This document shows positions 54,482 to 63,948 of a DNA stretch of 64,000 nt, piece after piece. A program made the position numbers and the translations under genes. Each line of letters starts with the position of its first letter. Positions within the stretch are counted from its first letter, which is position 1. Source of the DNA: Dyella_A sp051962475 (GTDB lineage: Bacteria; Pseudomonadota; Gammaproteobacteria; Xanthomonadales; Rhodanobacteraceae); the NCBI RefSeq assembly GCF_051962475.1, contig NZ_JBQCCF010000034.1:62001-126000 (forward strand), in the 5' to 3' direction. The notes under the pieces were generated by a model, which saw nothing but the letters and a program-made list of their open reading frames with translations, made no database searches and had not been told where the DNA came from.

Positions 54482-57400
54482 CTAGCGCTTCGGTGCGCTG
54501 GAGCTAGCAGGAGCCGGCACCGCCGGGACCGTACTCGAGGCTGCCGGGACCGACTCGACTGGCGCGCTCTTGGGCACGCGCTTTTCGATCAGCGTGATCA
54601 CCGGCTTGTCCCAGCTGCCGGTGATCGCATAGCGCGCGCTGGCGGCCTTGTTGAGGCCCTTGCCGAGCAGCCCCTGCACGGCCAGCCCCGCCGCCGCGCC
54701 CACCGGTCCGCCGACCACCGCGCCGACCACCGGCAGGCTGTTGCCCACGTGCGGCACCACGTAGAGCTGCTGGTCGTAATCGCGGGCGCGCATGCCGGTA
54801 CGGCCGCTGACGGTGATCTCCGCGGCGGGGCCGTGGATCTTGAGGTCCTTGGTGGTGGCATTGCCATCGGCGAAATTGAAACTGCCGTCGATGGTGTCGA
54901 AGGCCAGGCCCTTGCCGAACACGTCGCCGAAATCCAGCGTGAGCCGTCGCGGCAGTTCGGCCAGCGACACCAGGCCGAGCAGGCGCCCCACACCCGGCGA
55001 GGTCGCCTCGGGAATGCGCCCGTCGGTGACGTGCACGTCGAGCTTGCCGTCCAGGTTGGCCAGGGTGATCGCCGACGGCCCGCCCGGCCAGCTGCCGTCG
55101 AGATGCGCGCGCGTCTTGCCGCCGTTGAACAGGCCGTCGAACCCGAACGCACCGAGCATCTTGCCGATGTCCTCGGCGGCGAAGTCGATATTGAGGTGCG
55201 TGTGGCTGGCCTCCGGCGTGCCGTTCCAGTCGCCCGAGGCGGTGATCTGCACGCTGCGCGAGAGCGCACGCAGCTGGTCCATGTGCATGCCGTTGGCGGT
55301 GGGCCAGCTCTCCATGCGTGCCTCGCCCAGGCGCGCATCACCCAGCCGCAAATCATCCACCAGCAGATGCAGTGGCGGCAGGCTGGAGGGCTTCACGCCG
55401 GTGCGCGCAGCCTGCTCCGGGGTGGGGCCGGTATCGGGCAAGGCCTTGCCCTTGGCGTCCTTGGGCGGCTCCGCCTTGGGCCAGTACAGGCGCTTGAGCC
55501 GCGCGGTGATGCCGCGCTTGTCCAGTTCGGCCGTGGGCACCAGGAAGTGACCGGCCAGCGTGGCGCTGTCGGCGTCGATCGCCAGTTCGCCGGCTTTGGG
55601 CTGCACCTGCAGGTGCAGCCCGGGGAAATCGCTGCCAAACAGCGTGGCGTGATCGGCCGTCACGTCGATGCTCTCCAACGTAGGGGCGCCGGCGCCGGCA
55701 CTGCCGGCCACCACGTGCTGGATCCAGCCACTGACATCCAGACGATCGCCCTGCCCGCGTACGCGCAGGCCCTGTGCCGGCACGGTGTCCGGCATCTGGT
55801 CGCCCATGGCCAAGGTGCCGCCGAGCGGCTCGTTGTTGGCGCCCGGCAAGCGAAAGCGCGCGCGCAGCACGTCGCCCAGTGACACACGCAGATCCGCCGC
55901 CGTCACCGGCAGCGGCAGGCTCACGTGCAACTGCTGCGCGCTGGAGGCCGGCTTGTCCAATGGCGCGGGCAGCTTGAGGGCAATGCCCTGCAGCGTGGAG
56001 TCGATGCTCAAGGTCTGGTGCCACGGCGCGTTTTGATCGTCGCGGGCAATGTCGAAGCCAATGCGCATGCTGCTGCGCCCCTCGGAGGCATCACCCAGCC
56101 AGGCGATCGTCGGCTGATCGTGCACCAGGTCGGCGAAGCTGTAGCGACCGTCCAGGCTGGCCGACAGCATCACGTTCGGATCGCCGGTGGCGCCAGCGAT
56201 GCGCATCTGCAGGCTCGACGTCTGGCCGCGGAAACCCGCCTGCAATGGCCCGGCGGTGAGGCCGTGCGCGTCGAACTGCAGCGGGCCGGTGAGCTTGTCC
56301 AACTGCAGCTTCCATTCCGGCGCGCTCAGGTCGGCGTTGGTGAGCTGGGCGGTGCCATTGAGCTGCAGCTCCGAACCCGGCTTGAGTGGCAACAGCAGGT
56401 GGAAGTCGAAGTCGCCCTGGCCACCGAGCTTGAGCTTGGCCAGCGTGTCGGCCTCGTGTGCTGCGATCGGGCTGTGACTGACGAAGTTCATCAGGCTGCC
56501 ACCGCTGCCGCTGCCGCTGGCGTTGAGGTCGAGCAGCGCATCGCCGAACTCGGGAATCAGCGCCACCGCGTGGTCGAGCTTCACTCCGGAGGCGTCGCCA
56601 CTGGTGGCCTGGACCAGCATGCCGTTGTCGATGAAGTTGGCCACCGCCGCCACGTGCTCGGCACGCGGCCAGCCCTCGCCGTAATCCAGCGTGAGATCGC
56701 TGATGCGTGCTTGCGCCTCGAAACGCCCCTCGTTGTGGCGGAACGGCCAGTCGGCCAGGCTGCCGCGCACGAGCGCATCGCCACCATCGACGTGGCCGGC
56801 CACCAGCGCCCGGTTCAACCAGGACACCGCCTTGGGCGACATCGTCAGTGGCCAGAACAGCTTCGCCGCGGAGACCTCCGCGTGATCGACGTGGGCGTAG
56901 ATATCCAGGAACGGCGCACCGCCATCGGCCGGCAACAGCACCTCGCCGCGGGCCTGGCCGGCAAAGCCGGCGCCGCCGAAATCCAGCGCATCCGCACCAA
57001 GGTGCACGCCGTCGTCGTCATCCCATACGGCAAGCTGGCCACCGAACTGCGACAGCGCAAACGGCTGAGCGAAGGCGCGCGGAAAGCGCAACACGGTGGC
57101 CTGCCCCGGCAGCTCCAGCGCGATGGCCGTGGCGTCGCCACGCAGCGTGCCGTCGAGCCGGTCGATGCCGGGAAGACGGCCGACCGGATCGATGCCGATG
57201 CCCTGAAGTTGCGCCTCCAGGCGCAGCAACCCAGGCCCACGCTGCCACTGCAGATTGGCGCTGGCGATCTCGCCACGCGGCTTGCCGGCGCCCAGCCACT
57301 GCGCCAGCGCCGGCGACAGGTTCGGCTTGAGCGCCAGCCATGGCACCAGCGGCGCGAGCTGCAGGTGACTGGCGGCCACACCAATGCGCAGCGCGTCGGC

Positions 57401-58372
57401 CGAAGGCCGGTGCAGTGCGGCCACCAGTGCGCTGCCGTCGTCACCGGCCCAGGCCAGCCGGTAGCCATCGGCGGTCTGGCGGATTTCGGTGACACCGCGG
57501 ATGGCCGCCACCTCGGCCCGGTTGCCGTCGGGGCCGAGCAGCGAGACGTCGGTGAGATCGGTCTGCAGCAGGCTGCGCACCACCTTGCCGGCACGCCAGT
57601 CCAGCCAGGCGGCGAGCCGGCCGTGGCCGCTCTCGGCCGTATAGCCGGCCAACACCGCGTCACCCAGCATCGCCTTGATGTCCAGGTCGTCGCCGGCCAG
57701 CCAGACCCGACCGCTGCTGCCGTCTGCGCGAAAATCGCCGGCGGCCCGAAGCATGCCCGCCGCGCCCGGGCGGCGCAGTCGCGCGCCCAGCCGCACGCGG
57801 CTGGCACCCAGCCCCACCCGCAGTTGCTCGGCCAGCACGTTGTAGTGACGCCCCGTGCGCTGGTCGGCCACGTCGATGTGCAGGTCGTCCAGCCACAGGT
57901 CCAGCGACAGGTTGCCCAGCGAGAGCGGGGCGGAGGATTCACCGCCTGCGGTGCCCATGCCGCTGATCGCCCAGCGGCCGTCGGTGCCGCGACTCAGGTC
58001 CAGTTGCAGGCCGCGCGCGCGCAGGTTGAGCAGGTGCCGCGACGGCAGCAGCCAGCCGCCAAAATCCAGCGTGAGGTCTGCCTGGGGAATGCGCAGTGGC
58101 ACCTGGCCGGCATCCGCCGCGCCGATGGTCACGCCGCGCAGCGCGAAACGCGGGCCGGCCGGCGTCCAGTGCCCCTGCATCGAGTCGAAGCTCACCGGCC
58201 GGTGCAGGCGCTGGCTCAACTGCGCGGCGACCCACTGCGGATGCTGCGCCAGCTCGGGCAGCAGCACCTGGGCCAGTGCCGCGATCACCGCCACGGTGAT
58301 CAGGCCCATGCCGACCGTCCAGCCCAGCGCGCGCGCCAGCGCGTGCGCATGTCGCGCCCAGGAGGATCTCAC
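54482..58372 (-). CDS. yhdP: YhdP family envelope lipid-transport protein (AsmA-like)
   Basis: A 1296-residue giant AsmA-superfamily protein. One N-terminal transmembrane segment (about residues 18-38, GLITVAVIAALAQVLLPEL) anchors it to the inner membrane; the rest is a long beta-rich bridge of DUF3971 type across the periplasm. YhdP, TamB and YdbH are known to move phospholipids to the outer membrane. The C-terminal AsmA_2-like part (VGRLLGLVSLAELPRRLTLDF region) is present. The start is GTG 58372, 27 bp after the rng stop. A Pro/Ser/Ala-rich tail ends the protein. Confidence 0.93.
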   Translation of the reverse strand: MRSSWARHAHALARALGWTVGMGLITVAVIAALAQVLLPELAQHPQWVAAQLSQRLHRPVSFDSMQGHWTPAGPRFALRGVTIGAADAGQVPLRIPQADLTLDFGGWLLPSRHLLNLRARGLQLDLSRGTDGRWAISGMGTAGGESSAPLSLGNLSLDLWLDDLHIDVADQRTGRHYNVLAEQLRVGLGASRVRLGARLRRPGAAGMLRAAGDFRADGSSGRVWLAGDDLDIKAMLGDAVLAGYTAESGHGRLAAWLDWRAGKVVRSLLQTDLTDVSLLGPDGNRAEVAAIRGVTEIRQTADGYRLAWAGDDGSALVAALHRPSADALRIGVAASHLQLAPLVPWLALKPNLSPALAQWLGAGKPRGEIASANLQWQRGPGLLRLEAQLQGIGIDPVGRLPGIDRLDGTLRGDATAIALELPGQATVLRFPRAFAQPFALSQFGGQLAVWDDDDGVHLGADALDFGGAGFAGQARGEVLLPADGGAPFLDIYAHVDHAEVSAAKLFWPLTMSPKAVSWLNRALVAGHVDGGDALVRGSLADWPFRHNEGRFEAQARISDLTLDYGEGWPRAEHVAAVANFIDNGMLVQATSGDASGVKLDHAVALIPEFGDALLDLNASGSGSGGSLMNFVSHSPIAAHEADTLAKLKLGGQGDFDFHLLLPLKPGSELQLNGTAQLTNADLSAPEWKLQLDKLTGPLQFDAHGLTAGPLQAGFRGQTSSLQMRIAGATGDPNVMLSASLDGRYSFADLVHDQPTIAWLGDASEGRSSMRIGFDIARDDQNAPWHQTLSIDSTLQGIALKLPAPLDKPASSAQQLHVSLPLPVTAADLRVSLGDVLRARFRLPGANNEPLGGTLAMGDQMPDTVPAQGLRVRGQGDRLDVSGWIQHVVAGSAGAGAPTLESIDVTADHATLFGSDFPGLHLQVQPKAGELAIDADSATLAGHFLVPTAELDKRGITARLKRLYWPKAEPPKDAKGKALPDTGPTPEQAARTGVKPSSLPPLHLLVDDLRLGDARLGEARMESWPTANGMHMDQLRALSRSVQITASGDWNGTPEASHTHLNIDFAAEDIGKMLGAFGFDGLFNGGKTRAHLDGSWPGGPSAITLANLDGKLDVHVTDGRIPEATSPGVGRLLGLVSLAELPRRLTLDFGDVFGKGLAFDTIDGSFNFADGNATTKDLKIHGPAAEITVSGRTGMRARDYDQQLYVVPHVGNSLPVVGAVVGGPVGAAAGLAVQGLLGKGLNKAASARYAITGSWDKPVITLIEKRVPKSAPVESVPAASSTVPAVPAPASSSAPKR

Positions 58373-58399
58373 CGGAGGCCGACCGCGCTGCGCCGCGGG

Positions 58400-59875
58400 T
58401 TACAGCAGAACCACATCGAACTGTTCCTGGGAATAATGCTCTTCAGCCTGAAAGCGTATGCTTTTGGAGATGAACTCCTCCAGTTCGGCCACCGCCGTGG
58501 ACTCCTCTTCGAGGATGCGGTTGACCACCGCTGGACTGGCCATCACCAGCAGTTTGGCGGCGTTGAACTGGCGCACCGCACGGGTGATCTCGCGGAAGAT
58601 CTCGTAGGTCACCGTCTCGGCGGTCTTCAGCGTGCCTCGGCCGGAACAGGCCGGACACGGCTCGCACAGCTGACGCTCCAGGCTCTCGGTGGTGCGCTTG
58701 CGGGTCATCTCCACCAGGCCCAGCGCCGACATCGGGTACACCGTGGTCTTGGCGTGGTCGCGGGCGAGGCCCTTTTCCAGCATGCGGATGACCTGACGCT
58801 TGTGCTCCTCGTCGGTCATGTCGATGAAGTCGATGATGATGATGCCGCCCAGGTTGCGCAGGCGCAGCTGGCGCGCCGCCGCCTGCGCGGCCTCCAGGTT
58901 GGTGCGGTAGACCGTCTCTTCCAGGTTGCGCGTGCCGAGGTAGCCGCCGGTGTTGACGTCGATGGTGGTCATCGCCTCGGTCTGGTCGACGATGAGGTAG
59001 CCGCCGGATTTGAGCGGAACCTCCTTCTTCAGCGCGCGCTGGATCTCGTCTTCCACCCCGTACAGATCGAAGATCGGCCGCTCGCCGTCGTAGTGTTCGA
59101 CCCGATCGTCCAGGCTCGGCATGAACTTGTGCACGAACTTGGCCACCTTCTCGAAGGTTTCGCGCGAATCCACGCGCACCTTCTCGATGGTTTCGTTGAG
59201 CGCGTCGCGCAGGCTGCGCAGCGGCAGCGACAGCTCTTCGTACACGCGCTCGCCCACACGCGCCTTGGCGATGTTCTCCTGCACCACGCGCCACACCTTG
59301 CCCAGGTAGGTGACGTCGAAGGCCAATGACTCGGCCGACTGCCCCTCGGCGTTGGTGCGCACGATGTAGCCGAGCGGGTTGTCGCCGATCAACGGATTGA
59401 GCACATCCTTCAGGCGCTGGCGCTCGGCCTCATCCTCGATGCGCGCGGAAATGCCCAGCGTGCGCGCATGCGGCAGCAGCACCAGGTAGCGCGAGGGAAT
59501 CGACAGATGGGTGGACAGCCGGGCGCCCTTGGTGCTGATCGGGTCCTTCACCACCTGCACCACGATTTCCTGGCCTTCGTGCACCAGTTCGCTGATCGAG
59601 GGCACGTGGCCGTTGCCGTTCGATTCGCCTTCCACGCCGGGAATCGCCGGACGGATGATGTCCGAGGCGTGCAGGAACGCGGCGCGATCCAGCCCGATGT
59701 CCACGAACACCGCCTGCATGCCGGGCATCACCCGCTGCACCCGGCCCTTGTAGATGTTGCCCACGTAGCCGCGCCGGGACGCGCGCTCCACGTGCACCTC
59801 CTGCAGCATGCCGTTCTCGACGATGCCGACACGGGTTTCGCGCGGCGTCACATTGATCAGAATCTCTTCGCTCAC
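58400..59875 (-). CDS. rng: Ribonuclease G
   Basis: A 491-residue endoribonuclease that matures the 5' end of 16S rRNA and degrades some mRNAs. The S1 domain (GNIYKGRVQRVMPGMQAVFVD), the catalytic core with DQTEAMTTIDVNTGG and IIIIDFIDM carrying the Mg-binding aspartates, and the zinc-link Cys motif CEPCPAC are all present. Its length (489 in E. coli) excludes RNase E. GTG 59875 gives VSEEILINVTP, matching the E. coli N-terminus; GTG 59881 and TTG 59890 are possible. Confidence 0.95.
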   Translation of the reverse strand: MSEEILINVTPRETRVGIVENGMLQEVHVERASRRGYVGNIYKGRVQRVMPGMQAVFVDIGLDRAAFLHASDIIRPAIPGVEGESNGNGHVPSISELVHEGQEIVVQVVKDPISTKGARLSTHLSIPSRYLVLLPHARTLGISARIEDEAERQRLKDVLNPLIGDNPLGYIVRTNAEGQSAESLAFDVTYLGKVWRVVQENIAKARVGERVYEELSLPLRSLRDALNETIEKVRVDSRETFEKVAKFVHKFMPSLDDRVEHYDGERPIFDLYGVEDEIQRALKKEVPLKSGGYLIVDQTEAMTTIDVNTGGYLGTRNLEETVYRTNLEAAQAAARQLRLRNLGGIIIIDFIDMTDEEHKRQVIRMLEKGLARDHAKTTVYPMSALGLVEMTRKRTTESLERQLCEPCPACSGRGTLKTAETVTYEIFREITRAVRQFNAAKLLVMASPAVVNRILEEESTAVAELEEFISKSIRFQAEEHYSQEQFDVVLL

Positions 59876-59984
59876 CGCCACTACCCCCAACCGGAAAGAC
59901 CTTTATAGCGGCTGGCTTGGCGCACTGTCGATGCGCGCGCGCCCTTGACTTTGGCCGGTTGTGACGCGGGCCGCCGCAGCGGCT

Positions 59985-61163
59985 TCAGGCGCTGGCGTCC
60001 GGGGCCGCCGCGGGCGTCGTGGCGCCGTCTTCCGGGTGCGGACTGCGCTGGGGCGGCGGCGGCTGGCGCACCGGCCGTCCGCCCAGGTCGCCGGGAGCTT
60101 CGGCCGCCTCGCCGCATTCGCCGCGCCAGCGCGGCAGGGCCTGCGGGTAATTGGCCTGCACGAACGACAGCAGCCCCTCGCGGACCCGGCAGCGCAGGTC
60201 CCAGTTGCGCCCCGAATCGGCGGAGCTCACCAGCGCACGCAATTGCATGGAACGCTCGCTGGTATCGGTCACCTGCAGCACGCAGACCCGGCGATCCCAC
60301 TCCGGCGCCTCGCGGCACAGCCGCGTCAGCTCCTCGCGCAGGGCGGCCATCGGGACGCGGTAATCCAGCCACAGGAAGACGGTGCCGATGATCTGCGCGC
60401 TCGATCGCGTCCAGTTCTGGAACGGGTGCTCCATGAACCAGTTCAGCGGAACCACCAGCCGCCGCTCGTCCCAGATGTGCACCACCACGTAGGTACCGGT
60501 GATCTCCTCGATGCGGCCCCATTCGCCCTCGATGATCACCACGTCGTCCAGCCGGATCGGCTGGGTCAACGCGATCTGCACGCCGGCGATCAGGTTGCTG
60601 AGCACGGGCTTGGCGGCCAGCCCCAGCGCCAACCCGGCGAGCCCGGCCGAGGCTAGCAGGCTGGCGCCGACCTGGCGCACCAGCGGCAGTGTCATCAGCG
60701 CGGCGGCCAGGCCGAGCAGCACGATCAGCACGCTGGCGGTACGGCCCAGCACACGCGCCTGGGTCAGCACGCGGCGGGCGCGCAGGTTGTCGGCCATGTC
60801 CACCGGGAAGCGCCGGGCGAAGAACGCCTCGGCGGCCTGCACGCAGCGCACGCCCAGCCAGCTCGCCACGCCGATCAGGGCTACCACCAGGGCATGCGAA
60901 AGCAGCGACACTGGGGCCTGCAACGTAGGTTCCGGACGCGCGCGCAGAACCACGGCGAGCGCCGCCAGCGGCACCAGCCAGCCCATCGGCGCCCGTGCGA
61001 AGCGCAGCATGTCGCGCGCCATGGGGTGATCGGCGCTCAGCCGCCACAGCAGGGCACGAATCGCACGATGCACCGCGATGGCGATCAACAGCGCCACGGC
61101 CGCCGCCGCCATCAACCGGAACGCTGCCGAGCGTCCCCACAGGTCGAGCAGGAAATCGGTCAT
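59985..61163 (-). CDS. MscS-family mechanosensitive channel
   Basis: A 392-residue inner-membrane channel that releases solutes at hypo-osmotic shock. Four or five N-terminal hydrophobic segments precede the pore helix, GLAGLALGLAAKPVLSNLIAG, rich in Gly and Ala as in MscS TM3. The beta domain starts with IRLDDVVIIEGEWGRIEEI, and a cytoplasmic vestibule domain follows. The final 50 residues are Pro-rich and variable. ATG 61163 is chosen as the first Met before the membrane part. It is 109 bp upstream of rng on the same strand. Confidence 0.9.
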   Translation of the reverse strand: MTDFLLDLWGRSAAFRLMAAAAVALLIAIAVHRAIRALLWRLSADHPMARDMLRFARAPMGWLVPLAALAVVLRARPEPTLQAPVSLLSHALVVALIGVASWLGVRCVQAAEAFFARRFPVDMADNLRARRVLTQARVLGRTASVLIVLLGLAAALMTLPLVRQVGASLLASAGLAGLALGLAAKPVLSNLIAGVQIALTQPIRLDDVVIIEGEWGRIEEITGTYVVVHIWDERRLVVPLNWFMEHPFQNWTRSSAQIIGTVFLWLDYRVPMAALREELTRLCREAPEWDRRVCVLQVTDTSERSMQLRALVSSADSGRNWDLRCRVREGLLSFVQANYPQALPRWRGECGEAAEAPGDLGGRPVRQPPPPQRSPHPEDGATTPAAAPDASA

Positions 61164-61227
61164 GCGGGCAGCTTCGCAGGGCACGCGTCCACGCCATGTG
61201 GGCAGCGTGATCACGTAAAGTGAGCGG

Positions 61228-61917
61228 ATGACTCCAACACCCATCCTGCTCGCCTGGAGCGGCGGCAAGGACTGCCTGATGGCCTTGCAGCGGCTGCGCG
61301 CCGACCCGCACTGGCAGGTGGTCGCGCTGCTCACCACGGTCAACCGCACCTACGAGCGCATCGCCATGCATGGCGTGCGGCGCGACATCCTCGATGCCCA
61401 GGCGGCCGCGCTCGAGCTGCCGCTGCTGGTCGTGGAGATGGACTGGCCCGGTTCCAACGAAGCCTACGAGCAGGCCCACGCCGACGCACTGGCCCAGGCG
61501 CGCATGCGCTGGCCGGGCATCCGTCACTGCGCCTTCGGCGACCTGTTCCTGCAGGACGTGCGCGACTACCGCGTGCGCCAGCTCGGCAAGGCCGAATGGC
61601 GGGCGGTATTCCCGATCTGGGGCGAGGACACCGCCGCGCTGTCGCGCCGCTTCGTCGCCGAAGGCCACCAGGCGATGCTGTGCTGCGTGGATACGCAGCA
61701 GCTCGAGGCAAGCTTCTGCGGCCGCGCGTTCGATGGCGCCCTGCTCGATGCCCTGCCCGCCGGCGTCGACCCGTGCGGGGAACGCGGCGAGTTCCATACA
61801 CTGAGCTTCGGCGGGCCACTGTTTCGCACCCCGCTGGCTTTGCGCAAAGGCGAATCGGTATTGCGCGACGGGCGCTTCCAGTTCACTGACTTCCTGCTCG
61901 ATGGCACAACCGGCTGA
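61228..61917 (+). CDS. Dph6-like PP-loop ATP pyrophosphatase family protein
   Basis: A 229-residue PP-loop (adenine nucleotide alpha hydrolase) protein. The ATP-binding signature SGGKD is at residues 11-15, followed by HGVRRDILDAQAAAL, AFGDLFLQDVR and CGERGEFHTLSF, which define the MJ0570/Dph6-related group. Eukaryotic and archaeal Dph6 amidates diphthine on EF-2; bacteria lack diphthamide, so this one adenylates some other carboxylate, unknown. It overlaps the next gene by 17 nt. Confidence 0.85.
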   Translation: MTPTPILLAWSGGKDCLMALQRLRADPHWQVVALLTTVNRTYERIAMHGVRRDILDAQAAALELPLLVVEMDWPGSNEAYEQAHADALAQARMRWPGIRHCAFGDLFLQDVRDYRVRQLGKAEWRAVFPIWGEDTAALSRRFVAEGHQAMLCCVDTQQLEASFCGRAFDGALLDALPAGVDPCGERGEFHTLSFGGPLFRTPLALRKGESVLRDGRFQFTDFLLDGTTG

Positions 61918-62413
61918 CGACCCCATCCTGCCGGACGTGCTGCAGGACGGCCTGGCGCTGGTGTTCTGCGGCACCGCTGCGGGCACGCGATCGGCGCGCG
62001 AGGGCGCGTACTACGCGCATCCGGGCAACCTGTTCTGGCGCGCGCTGGCCGAGGTGGCGCTGACGCCGCGGCTGTATGCCCCGCAGGAATTTCCGCAGCT
62101 GCCCGCTCTGGGCATTGGCTTCACCGACCTGGCCAAGTATCACAGCGGCAACGACAGCGAGCTGCCGCGCGACGCGTTCGACGTGCCGGCGCTGGTGGCC
62201 AAGATAGAACGCTTCGCGCCGCGCTGGCTGGCCTTCACCAGCAAGCACGGGGCGAAGGCGGCGCTGGGGCGCGGCATCCCAGCTTATGGTGTGCAGCCGG
62301 AGCGCATCGGCACCACGCAGGTATTCGTGCTGCCCTCGCCGTCGGGACAGGCGCGGGGGCATTGGTCGACCGGGCCGTGGCTGGAGTTAGCTGACTTGGT
62401 GCGTGGGGATTGA
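61901..62413 (+). CDS. Mug/TDG-like DNA glycosylase with variant catalytic motif
   Basis: A 170-residue member of the uracil-DNA glycosylase superfamily, mismatch-specific (Mug) group. It shares VFCG, the AHPGNLFW pocket and the LPSPSG second motif with E. coli Mug, but motif 1 is GTAAG (residues 24-28) instead of GINPG, so the catalytic Asn18 equivalent is Ala26. Asp76 in GIGFTDLAK may act instead, as suggested for the Deinococcus Mug. It should remove uracil or other damaged bases. It overlaps the PP-loop gene by 17 nt and is probably co-translated. Confidence 0.82.
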   Translation: MAQPADDPILPDVLQDGLALVFCGTAAGTRSAREGAYYAHPGNLFWRALAEVALTPRLYAPQEFPQLPALGIGFTDLAKYHSGNDSELPRDAFDVPALVAKIERFAPRWLAFTSKHGAKAALGRGIPAYGVQPERIGTTQVFVLPSPSGQARGHWSTGPWLELADLVRGD

Positions 62414-62415
62414 TG

Positions 62416-62532
62416 ACGCTGGGTCCCGGCTTTCGCTGGGATGACGGGTTGAGAGTTCGCTGCCCGTTTGCCCCGTCTTGATGGCCTCCACCATTCCTCA
62501 CCGTCATCCCGGCGAAAGCCGGGATCCAGCGT
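62416..62532. repeat. Inverted REP pair, family C
   Basis: Two inverted copies of GTCATCCCGGCGAAAGCCGGGATCCAG-type sequence (32 bp each: 62416-62447 and 62501-62532) separated by 53 bp. Each has an inner palindrome. This element family is common between genes in many proteobacteria. Confidence 0.88.
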
Positions 62533-62546
62533 CTCTTACCCGCCTC

Positions 62547-62574
62547 AAACAAAACGGGCGCCCGACGGCGCCCG
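62547..62574 (-). terminator. Rho-independent terminator of fabV
   Basis: On the minus strand the stem CGGGCGCC / GGCGCCCG is followed by TTTTGTTT, 26 bp after the fabV stop. Confidence 0.85.
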
Positions 62575-62599
62575 CTGGTCTGCTGCGTAGCACGCCGCG

Positions 62600-63805
62600 T
62601 TACATCTCCACGCAATCGAACCGCACGTCCGACGACACATCCTGCGTGTAGTCCACGTCGCTGCGGTCGAAGCCGAACAGCTTGAGGAAGTCGTGGCGGT
62701 AGCCGGCGTAGTCGGTGAGCTGATTGAGGTTCTCGGTGTTCACCGTCGGCCACAGCGCCTTGCACTCGGACTGCACGTCCTCGCGCAGCTCCCAGTCGTC
62801 CAGGCGCAGGCGGTGCTCATCGTCGAGCTGCGGCTCGGCACCGTCGGCGCGGTAGAGGAAGTCGCGGAACAGCCGGTTGATCTGCTCGATGGTGCCTTCG
62901 TGGATGCCCTTGGCCTTCATGATCTTGAACACCATCGACACGTACAGCGGGATCACCGGGATCGCCGCGCTGGCCTGGGTCACCACCGACTTCATGACGC
63001 CCACATAGGCCTTGAGCCCTTGCGAGGCATAGCGATCGCGCATGGAGGCGGCGGTGTTGTCCAGGTGCTGCTTGGCGCGACCCAGCGTGCCGTGCCAGTA
63101 GATCGGCCAAGTGATCGAGGTGCCCACGTAGCTGTAGGCCACGGTGGTGGCGTTGTCGGCCAGCACGCCCGCGTCGGTGAGCGCCCGGATCCACAGTGCC
63201 CAGTCCTCGCCGCCCATCACGGCGACGGTGTCCTCGATCTCCTGCTCGGTCGCCGGCTCCACGGTGACGTTGACCACCGTGTCGCGGTTGGTGTCGATCG
63301 AGGTGGCAGTGAACGGCTCGCCGATGGTCTTGAGCGCCGAGCGCTTCACTTCGCCGGTACCCGGCAGCTTGCGCACGGGCGAGGCCAGCGAATACACCAC
63401 CAGGTCGATCGAGCCGCCCATCTCCGCCTTGATCAGCTCGATGGTGCGCGCGCGCGTCTCGTCAGAGAACGCATCGCCGTTGATCGATTTGCTGTACAGC
63501 CCGGCGGCCTTGGCGGCCTGGTCGAACGCGGCGGAGTTGTACCAGCCGGCGGTGCCGGTCTTGGTATCGCTCGAGGGCTTCTCGAAGAACACGCCGAGCG
63601 TGGCCGCGCCGTGGCCGAAGGCAGCGGTGATGCGCGACGCCAGGCCGTAGCCGGTGGAGGCACCGATCACCAGCACGCGCTTGGGGCTGTTGCCGCTCTG
63701 GCCGCTGGCCTTGGTGATGTCGATCTGCTCGATCACGTTGTGCGCGCAGCCCACCGGGTGGGCCGTGATGCAGATGAAACCGCGGACTTTCGGATTGATG
63801 ATCAT
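62600..63805 (-). CDS. fabV: Trans-2-enoyl-CoA/ACP reductase FabV
   Basis: A 401-residue NADH-dependent enoyl reductase, the last step of the fatty acid elongation cycle. NADH binding is shown by VLVIGASTGYGLASRI, and the catalytic pair Tyr236 and Lys245 is in the Y-X8-K motif (YWHGTLGRAK), as described for the Xanthomonas enzyme. FabV is insensitive to triclosan, unlike FabI. ATG 63805 gives the family start (MIINPKVRGF). Its partners in the same pathway, fabZ and accA, are in the window. A terminator follows. Confidence 0.97.
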   Translation of the reverse strand: MIINPKVRGFICITAHPVGCAHNVIEQIDITKASGQSGNSPKRVLVIGASTGYGLASRITAAFGHGAATLGVFFEKPSSDTKTGTAGWYNSAAFDQAAKAAGLYSKSINGDAFSDETRARTIELIKAEMGGSIDLVVYSLASPVRKLPGTGEVKRSALKTIGEPFTATSIDTNRDTVVNVTVEPATEQEIEDTVAVMGGEDWALWIRALTDAGVLADNATTVAYSYVGTSITWPIYWHGTLGRAKQHLDNTAASMRDRYASQGLKAYVGVMKSVVTQASAAIPVIPLYVSMVFKIMKAKGIHEGTIEQINRLFRDFLYRADGAEPQLDDEHRLRLDDWELREDVQSECKALWPTVNTENLNQLTDYAGYRHDFLKLFGFDRSDVDYTQDVSSDVRFDCVEM

Positions 63806-63896
63806 GCGTTCGCTTCGAGTGTCGTGAGGCAAGCGCGCATCTTACTCGGCCGCGCCGGCCATGCGCCGCAGTAGGGTGCGCGGGCGCCGGATACGG

Positions 63897-63922
63897 AAAC
63901 GGCACGCCGAAGCGTGCCGTTT
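63897..63922 (-). terminator. Hairpin terminator of the gene at the window end
   Basis: An 11-bp perfect stem AAACGGCACGC / GCGTGCCGTTT with a 4-base loop, 27 bp after the minus-strand stop at 63949. The T-run is short (TTT). Confidence 0.65.
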
Positions 63923-63948
63923 CTGCGGGCGGTTGCGCGCAAGGCCGA

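Noticed and set aside
55925..59329. An 1134-codon plus-strand frame opposite yhdP and rng
   Set aside because: Same reason: compositional antisense frame, no domain recognised, and the sense genes are certain.
62416..62532. Insertion sequence with terminal inverted repeats
   Set aside because: Only 53 bp between the inverted copies and no transposase frame; it fits a REP pair.
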